From positions 4,588,001 to 4,652,000 of the forward strand of contig OY987243.1 in the NCBI GenBank assembly GCA_963920765.1: 64,000 nt of DNA, written 5' to 3'. The DNA comes from Ulota crispa. Taxonomy: Eukaryota > Streptophyta > Bryopsida > Orthotrichales > Orthotrichaceae. The translations under genes were made by a program, and so were the position numbers. Under the pieces are notes generated by a model. That model was given only the letters and a program-made list of their open reading frames with translations. It did no database searches and was not told the origin of the DNA. Shown here one piece after another: positions 57,381-64,000 of this stretch (positions are counted from its first letter, which is position 1; each line of letters begins with the position of its first letter).

Positions 57381-57903
57381 TTAAAAACTATCCAAAACTA
57401 TTCAAAAGTCAATAGAATTTTGATTTTATAATTGCAAGGATTTAATTTCGTAACTTTTCCCGACTTCATGTTATTTGAAGCTATCAAACTATGAAGACTA
57501 TTTTTAACAAATAAGGTTCTTTTTACCAAAAAACTAACACTAAATAATATTTATTAATGAATCCAACCTTTGCTTGCAACAATCCTTATGAGATTTGTGA
57601 ATTCCAAAAAAAAATTATAAACAAAATCAAAAAGATGGAAATAAACAATTTATTTAAAATTTCTAAACACCTTCTCTGATTTTAGCTCATAACTTTTGAT
57701 AAAAAGATTGAAATCCAAAAAAAATTGTTGGAGGTGAAAGTAAAACACATTTACCAACTTTTCTTAGTTCTAAGCTTTTTGAAAAAAAGTCCTTTAATGG
57801 GCGGAAATAGCCTCCAAAGTCTACTGGATTACTAAAGACATGAACATTTAATGTACAAATAGAATCAAGATACTCATGTATGCATGTGCATTTGCACATT
57901 CTC

Positions 57904-58015
57904 TAGTGGTTTTGAGAATGTGTTAAGGTTGTGGAGTGTGAGAAGAGAGGTGGAGGGTTCAAACCCCGCTACGGGCAGCTGCCCAGGAGTTCGGGCAGCT
58001 GCCCATTCCCCTAAA
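57904..58015 (+). mobile_element. tRNA-like segment, possible SINE remnant
   Basis: A TAGTGGTTTTG A-box-like start and a good B-box GGGTTCAAACC (57955-57965) are followed by two copies of the palindrome GGGCAGCTGCCC (about 57975 and 57994). The cloverleaf is not complete, so a SINE remnant is likelier than a functional tRNA. Confidence 0.3.
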
Positions 58016-58295
58016 AAGTTCACATTTTTGTAAAATAATAACAAATTCTATGAAAAAAAAATTTAAAAATGAAAAGAAATAGAATTGAACAACATAAAAT
58101 ACGTAATAGAAATCAACAACAAATTAATAGAAAACTGTAAATAATCAACAGAAAATCAACAGAAAAGTACCCAAATCAACTTGACCAAATTCACAGAAAA
58201 AATTAACAGTTTTCGGTTGAAATTCTGTTGATTTTGTGCTGAATTTTCTACTAGTGTTTGTTTCACCTGCTAGAAAATGTGAGAGTTTATATATT

Positions 58296-58445
58296 TACCA
58301 TTGGGATACTGAATTTGAGAATTTTGAATTCATATTTGGATTTAGAGACCTTGCTTCAATTTGGGACCCTAGAGGAGAATAAAATTGAACAAAAAAATAG
58401 GAGACAAATTACTACTATTACCCTTGTTTGGAAAAACACTTCAAC
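58296..58445. mobile_element. One-armed remnant of the 45997/56969 MITE family
   Basis: TTACCATTGGGATACTGAATTTG-like sequence (positions 58298-58320) and the following TTTGGATTTAGAGACC block match an arm of the other two copies. The opposite arm is missing. Confidence 0.4.
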
Positions 58446-58727
58446 TTTTCTGTCCTAGCCCCACATCAACATATGTGCAATAAATTAAGCCGATCAATAT
58501 GGAGTGTGTCTAGACATTACATTGGTTCAAATACACTTCATGTATAACATGCAACTCCATATTGTTTGAAATTCACGTTACGGGTTTCCAAGCCACATAC
58601 TCGGCATTGCCAAGTCCATTTTAAAAGGTTCCGCTGTTCTGCACCAAAGATAGATTATGCAGGTTCATATCCCCGGGCGTCCCTTTCGATACCAGGTCTT
58701 GCACACACAAAAGCTGCAAATATTAAA

Positions 58728-59128
58728 GGGAGCAACTAGGTGGACAGCCCCAATTGCTACGCGAACACCCCATAGCCAAATCTATTAAACTTGAGATTAG
58801 TATTACATTGAAACATGAAATAAAATCAAAGTAATACTATAACATATATTTGTGTTTACAAGAGCTGCAAATATACAACAAATTTGCCTCATTTGTGACA
58901 TGGTTAGGAGTTAAACAATTGCTCCCTTCATTTATTAGTTTGACTCTTGACCATGTCACAAATGATGCAGATCTATTGTATGTTTGCAGCACTTGTAAAC
59001 ACAGATGTATGCTAAAGTATTGCTTTGATTTTATTTCATATTTTAAGGTAATAATAATCTCAAATTTAATAGATTTGACTATGAGGGTGTCCGCTTAGCA
59101 ATTGGAGGGTGTCCACCTAATCGCTCCC
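58728..59128. mobile_element. hAT-like MITE with GGGAGCAACTAGG ends
   Basis: A perfect 8-bp duplication ATATTAAA stands at 58720-58727 and 59129-59136. The ends are GGGAGCAACTAGGTGG and, inverted, GGGAGCGATTAGGTGG. It is 401 bp and largely palindromic inside, and shares the general end plan (two spaced ACACCC-like motifs) with the GGGAATTGCTAAAGCC family. Confidence 0.8.
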
Positions 59129-59205
59129 ATATTAAATCCACATTGGGAGTTTGCAAAGCTTATCTCATCACATGGCGTTGCTCGTACGTGCCTGGCGCAC
59201 ATTTT

Positions 59206-59710
59206 GCGCATGCTCAATCCACCCGGCAAGTAGGCCCAATATACTAAACTTGTTTTATTAAAAGAAAATAGATCATCACATAAAAATTATAGGATTTGAA
59301 GAGAAGGAAAGTTTTCATATTTGAAAATGCAATAAAAAATTTCTTTGGTTATTGCATATTTAGATATATCAATTCAAATGTTAGCTAACTTCCAAAAAAC
59401 TTAGAGGCCCCTCCAAACCAAGCCTAAATAAGGAAATTTTAGTAAAGGGGTTGGTACAATTTATGTCCCCTTTACTAAAATTTTCATATTTAGGCTTGAT
59501 TTGGAGAGGCCTCTAAGTTTTTGGAAGTTAGCTAACATTTGAATTGATATACCTAAATCATGCAATAACCAAAGCAAAATTTTATTATTGTTTCAAAATG
59601 AAAACTTTCATGCCCTTCAAATCATATAATTTTTATGTGATGAACTATCTTATATTAGTAAATCAAGCTTGGTATACCATGCCTATTTGTCAGGTGGATT
59701 GAGGATGACC
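59206..59710. mobile_element. Foldback element related to the core of 6655-7454
   Basis: The ends are GCATGCTCAATCCACC and, inverted, GTCATCCTCAATCCACC. The arms contain GTTAGCTAACTTCCAAAA and CCTCTCCAAACCAAGCC-like blocks also present in 6799-7312. Length is about 505 bp; target duplication not clear. Confidence 0.6.
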
Positions 59711-59736
59711 TCAAAGCCCATATTAATTTCATTAAA

Positions 59737-60051
59737 TAGTGCATTCACGTTGCCCCAAACTAATTTATCTGCATCTTACACTTCATATATACTTAGTGAT
59801 ACAACAATAACTCTCATCAATAACTACCATAATTAACAAATTTTAACAACAATAAGTGCTTGGCAACAACAATGACATTGTTAAAAAACAAACTAGCATT
59901 GTTTATGCTGCAAACCATGTGAAACCCTAATATATAGAGATTTAAACCATGTGAAATTCCAACATTTAAAAATTCACATGCGCATTCAAATCATGAGTCA
60001 TGAGGTAACTTTCCAAGGTAAGGCAACCAAAGTGCAATATTTAGTGTAGTT
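59737..60051. repeat. Dispersed repeat, second copy (no Dof-like gene attached)
   Basis: Aligns with 47068-47494, the 3' flank of the Dof-like gene. Sequence after about 60051 is different, so the Dof-like gene is not duplicated here. Confidence 0.55.
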
Positions 60052-60099
60052 GTATTTTCTGAAGCATGGAATTATTTGGAAAAGATATGGCTGGCTAGG

Positions 60100-60423
60100 A
60101 AATTATTTAACAAAAATTCTGATGAATGCCCCAAAGAATGAAATATTTGTACAAATGTTCATGGTTTTTCAAAAATTGCATAAGTACCCTTGGACATACC
60201 ATAATTTTCAAGTATGCTTGATTGTGCATGCTACTTTGTTCTTCCTTTGTACGCATGTTGCTTCTTTTTCATTCTATTGCACTCCTTGCTTCAACATTGG
60301 TCATGAAGTGATGCTCACAACAAAAAAAATACTGAAAATCATGGTACCATGGTATTTGTGCAATTTTTGAAAAATTAGGGGCATCAATACCAAACTTTGG
60401 GGTATCTATCAAATTTTTGCTTT
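60100..60423. mobile_element. Decayed MITE of the GGGAAAATTTC family
   Basis: It retains a CACAAATACCCTTGG-like block, TTGTGCATGC and, on the right, GGGGTATCTATCAAATTTT, all in the order seen at 13588-13893 and 52374-53102. The left end is eroded. Confidence 0.45.
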
Positions 60424-60612
60424 ATTTAAACTAGAGGAGAAAGTCATTGCCCACTGATAAAACCCTAAAGAGATATACCTGCCTATTAGGAAGCAGAAGA
60501 TCCATTGAATTTTAACCCTAAATGCTCAAGGCACCAAATTTTGGTGTTCAAGAAATTTTGAGACGTGTGGCATGCAAAGGTTTTTTGTTTTTTTTGGAGA
60601 AGTTGTGAGCTA

Positions 60613-61023
60613 AAGTTAGCTGCAGTTTTCACACCCAAAATTGCTAATGCCTCACCCTTGTGAGCATGTAATTTGCAAATTTAATGCTATTTTTTTTTTA
60701 TTCAAGTGGTTCATCATTCATTTAATCACAAGGTTATCACCTCCTTGAAAGAAAGAAGAACAAATATAAATATTTGTTGAACCTTTATTGCCCCATTGCT
60801 ATTTTTTTCATGTAACTTTGCTTTAGGAAATTCAAAAATCCTTTTTTTTTAGTTTCAAATTCAAGCACCTTGAATTTTTTGAATATAACCTTAGAATGAT
60901 AGAGGTGAAACAAATCTTTTGATCCAAATATTAAAAAAATAGCACTAAAGTCTCACATTTCATGCTCAAAGCACACCTTGGGGTGTGGCGTTAGCAATTC
61001 TAGGTGTGGCTTTAGCAATTCCC
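60613..61023. mobile_element. hAT-like MITE, subfamily A, left end eroded
   Basis: The right end is the inverse of GGGAATTGCTAAAGCC. The left end keeps CACACCCAAAATTGC only. The interior matches 9248-9673 in reverse or forward blocks. About 411 bp. Confidence 0.55.
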
Positions 61024-61848
61024 TTTTAATAACCTTCATTCTTTATTTCAACTAGATTTGGTGGAAGCTAAAGTGCAAGCATATCTCTTGCCCACCAAAA
61101 AGTGTGATGAATAGTGTCACTAAGGAGCCTATGACAAGCTGCCACATTGGAAAAATGGGTAGCAAATTGAGAATAAAGTGAAGATTTCCCTTGGGCACTC
61201 CATAGGCAAGGAGGGCCCTTTTATTAAAATTTTGCCATCTAACAAAATCTAAATATGTTTTTGTGCTAATTTTACTAGAAATGTCTTTGTTATACAAATT
61301 AGAATTCATTCACCATTAAATTACATTTCATTCATAGTGATTTTTGGTCAACAATTGGAGTTTCAAAAATTCTTTGTATAAGGTGGTAGATCTTTGACAG
61401 TTGCATTGCATGCTCATTAATGAAATTGTGGTCATGAAATTGGAAAGGGGTCATTAGTTTTGAAATAACAACAACAAACACTAATTCATCATAAATGCTT
61501 GTTTCCCATTTTTGTGCACAAAGGTTACCATTTTTGCATTAGAAGTTATGGGGGGTTAAAAAAAGGCTACAAAATTCTCTACTCATCCACATTCAATCAC
61601 AAATATCTTGAAATTTGCGAGACCTTTTTGACTAGTTTTTTGGTAGCATCATCTAAAAGCCTTGAAATTCAAGATCCTACAATCACAACTTTTTTTATAT
61701 TTTTAATAATGATCTTACAAGAACAATTCAAAAACTTCAAAATTGCCTTCATAAAATAAGAAAAATATCCTTGGCTATTTAGGGGTTAAAAGATTTTTAG
61801 AAATGATGAACTTGCTTTGGTGTTTACTTTTTGTTTTATGATGGTTAA

Positions 61849-62331
61849 GAGCATCTCCTACCACCTGCTTGGAGACACTACAAGAAAATGTTGTCCAAAT
61901 TTGGTCATTTTTTTGTAAATTTGGACATGTCAATTTGGACAATTTTTTTTGTCAACATGGATTTTTTTTGTCAGCTTAGACAAGTTTAGTCAATTTGGAC
62001 ACATCAATTCAAAAACTGTTTCCTTGGCTTCTAGAAGCCCCTAGAAATCGGGTTGGAATGGGAGGAGGAAATAGAGAGGCAAGGTGTGAAATTCCCCTGC
62101 AACTTGGTGTGGATATTGGAATCAAGCCTGGGGGCGTCAAGTACTTGGAGAGCATGTGTGAAGGGCCTTGAAGGGATCATGTACAAAGTTGGAATTTGCC
62201 ATGAATGTGGCTTAGCCTAAAAGGGCATGCACTTGCACATTCACAAGTACATTGCTGTTGGATACTTGAAACAGAGTAGTTGTTACAAGTTGAACCCGTG
62301 TGGCTCATTTAGCGTGTGGCAAGAAATGCTC
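61849..62331. mobile_element. PIF/Harbinger-like MITE
   Basis: TAA duplications stand at 61846-61848 and 62332-62334. The left end is GAGCATCTCCTACCACC, nearly the same as at 20352; the right end inverted is GAGCATTTCTTGCCAC. Inside the left end begins a CACTACAAGAAAATG sequence (61876 to about 62034) resembling a CACTA MITE. Confidence 0.55.
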
Positions 62332-62334
62332 TAA

Positions 62335-63656
62335 GAGCATCCTCAATCCAACAGGAATGTGGACTCTGTAATGGCACTCTCATAGTTTGAGAGTTGCAAA
62401 TCTAGTCCAATGCATCTTGTATGCAAGACGTGATCTTAAAAGAGATAGCAAAATCAAGCCTACAAGAAAAAAATGTCTGAATTGACACGTCTAAATTGGC
62501 TAAACCTATTCAAATTGATAAAAAAAAAGTGTCCAAATTCACAAAAAAATGTCCAAGTTGACAAGTCCAAATCTACAAAAAATGACCAAATTGACAACAT
62601 TTTCTTGAAGTGCCCACACTTGGTAGCTTCACTAGCCCTCAAGAGTCCTTCAAATTGCTCCATATATTGTTGTCAAAGGAATGATGACTACATTGCAAGT
62701 CAAAAATAGAAATCATGTCAAAAAAACATAACAAATGCAAAGTTTACATTCTTGTCTACTAATGAGCATTGGATCAGAGGAGCCAAGATGTTGCCCAATT
62801 TGCTTAACCCCTGAGCGCCCCAGCGCCCCATATATTGCCTCCTACTATTTTCAATCCATGTTTTGAGGGACTAGATCTAACTCTTTGGTCTTACTTTACA
62901 CTATAATTATGAAGGCATTCAAGTTGTCCATGCCAATGGAGTAAGGGCAAGGAAAGCCAAATGTTGTACAAGTGCTACAAGAGATTTGATAGGGTGAAAA
63001 CATCATATGGGGAGTGGTGGCATTGTACAAGGCATGCTGCAAGCAGCGTTTCAAAGGCTACAACTGGTCAATATCCCTTGCAAGCTTCCTTGTGTAAGCT
63101 TTGTGGTAGTGGGAAAGTTGTCGGCAAGGGTTCAAGCATGTTCTAGACCCTTATTATGGCAACCGTCACCAACTATGTTGTTCATTGTTTTCCGTGCAAT
63201 AGCGATTTGAAGCCCTAAAACTTGACATAAAAAGAAGTGCAATCTTCTATAATTTACAAGTGTGTGCGTTCACATCTAATCTTGCTACTCATAAAATTTG
63301 AGATGAATCCGGGGCTTATAGAATTTTGTAAAAATCATCAAATAGCAACTACCTACCAAAAAATGAGGTTTTGTCATCACATTTTGTTTGATCAAATGTT
63401 ATAATCTCCCATCTCCCGCGGTAAATTGTTCCCAAAATTTACAAACCATTTTCTAAGTACTAGGTGCTCCACTACTTTCAATGGTCACTTTTTGTGAATC
63501 ATCCGATTGAGTGAGATACAATACATCAAAGTGGTCAGTCTCCAATAACCCTGATTTTGGTGAAAACGGCCTGGGCTCTCTAGGGTTAAGACTACGCAAC
63601 AAAACTCTATAATTGCTGTTGCCGAGCCCGATGCAGGGCCTAGATTGAGGATGCCC
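62335..63656. mobile_element. PIF/Harbinger-like element, 1.3 kb, abutting the previous one
   Basis: TAA occurs at 62332-62334 (shared) and 63657-63659. The ends are GAGCATCCTCAATCC and, inverted, GGGCATCCTCAATCTAGG. It contains an inverted CACTA-like copy (about 62460-62612, ending at the inverse of CACTTCAAGAAAATG) and an unpaired piggyBac-like end after TTAA at about 62804 (CCCCTGAGCGCCCC). Confidence 0.5.
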
Positions 63657-63659
63657 TAA

Positions 63660-64000
63660 TGACATATACTCCTCTAAACGGATTGATGATCTTTCTAGTT
63701 TTTTCAAGAAAAAGGCTGCACCCTCAGTACTAAATGTTTTCAAGCAAAGAAAAAGAAACAAAGTTAAAACAGCTTGCATATACTACTGTCAAATTAGCGA
63801 AGAGACTCTCCATATATATTAGAGGCAAATAGTTCTGTGGCTTTCGTGTTCACCGTGAAGCTGCAGCTGTCTCAAAAAGATTACATCGAAGGACCTCACC
63901 TACCCCATTTGCATGAGCGAATAATATTAAGAATATATTATGAAGCTGTCGGAATTATGAAAGACAACGTGGTGGTGGACTTCAGATGAGTGTCGTAACT
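63660..64000. other. Balanced-composition sequence at the window edge
   Basis: Composition here resembles the peroxidase island, not the AT-rich repeats, which suggests that a gene lies beyond the window end. No complete frame was recognised. Confidence 0.35.

Larger units (their letters stand above)
55357..58256. mobile_element. CACTA-type non-autonomous element, 2.9 kb
   Basis: The ends are CACTAGTAGAAAA and its inverse, with a TTT duplication at 55354-55356 and 58257-58259. Both subterminal regions hold many short repeats of AACAGAAA and its inverse (also CAACAGTTT), in the manner of CACTA subterminal repeats. The interior is a simple-repeat block (55500-56130), a foldback MITE (56969-57380) and a tRNA-like stretch near 57904. 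No transposase was found. Confidence 0.75.

Noticed and set aside
61052-61309. Frame with NKRALLAYGV reminiscent of LINE reverse-transcriptase tails
   Set aside because: Similarity is limited to a few residues, and no reverse-transcriptase core or poly-A tail is visible.
61876-62612. One 737-bp CACTA element spanning both ends
   Set aside because: It would straddle the boundary of two TAA-flanked Harbinger-like elements; two separate inverted short CACTA-like copies fit better.
63453-63779. 108-residue frame with a hydrophobic start resembling a signal peptide
   Set aside because: It runs across the right end of a Harbinger-like element and shows no conserved motif.
1-64000. LTR retrotransposons or virus-derived elements
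   Set aside because: No paired long direct repeats with TG..CA ends, primer-binding site or gag-pol-like frame was seen in the window.

Overview
This 64 kb window is AT-rich nuclear plant DNA that is mostly transposable elements. The best evidence for a land plant is a four-exon class III (secretory) peroxidase gene on the minus strand (17098-18937), a family restricted to land plants and their nearest algal relatives. A one-exon gene for a Dof-like zinc-finger protein (47510-48712, minus) agrees with this, because Dof domains belong to the green lineage. The sequence does not let me name a species. A non-seed plant (bryophyte, lycophyte or fern) is my weak preference.

Layout. 1-16460 is repeat-dense: TTAA-flanked elements, a 2.0 kb Mutator-like element, a chain of three TA-flanked elements, two inverted TTAA elements stuffed with hAT-like MITEs, and small CACTA MITEs. 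16461-24184 is a compositionally different, GC-richer island holding the peroxidase and two Harbinger-like MITEs. 25383-40728 contains a run of about 0.9 kb foldback elements set end to end and sharing TA dinucleotides. One of them is split by a 7.8 kb Mutator-like element (32205-39997, 9-bp target duplication). That element carries a decayed gene on the minus strand, a very large inverted repeat with a 200-N gap at its apex, and a fragment encoding a SWIM zinc finger. 41559-46930 holds three more TTAA elements with nested foldbacks. The Dof-like gene follows. 52374-63656 returns to nested elements, including a 2.9 kb CACTA-type element with a simple-repeat core.

The genes do not form a pathway. 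The peroxidase is predicted to be secreted to the cell wall or apoplast and the Dof-like protein to be nuclear. The most notable points are: (1) a multi-copy family with TTAA duplications and CCC-type ends resembling piggyBac, unexpected in a plant, with two insertions whose empty sites survive in the opposite arm of a palindrome; (2) the end-to-end foldback array; (3) the peroxidase lacking both cysteines of one conserved disulphide; (4) a Dof-like domain with a CX4C first knuckle; (5) the Mutator-like element with a giant, nearly identical palindrome. All family assignments come from termini, target duplications and motifs read by eye. No database search was possible.
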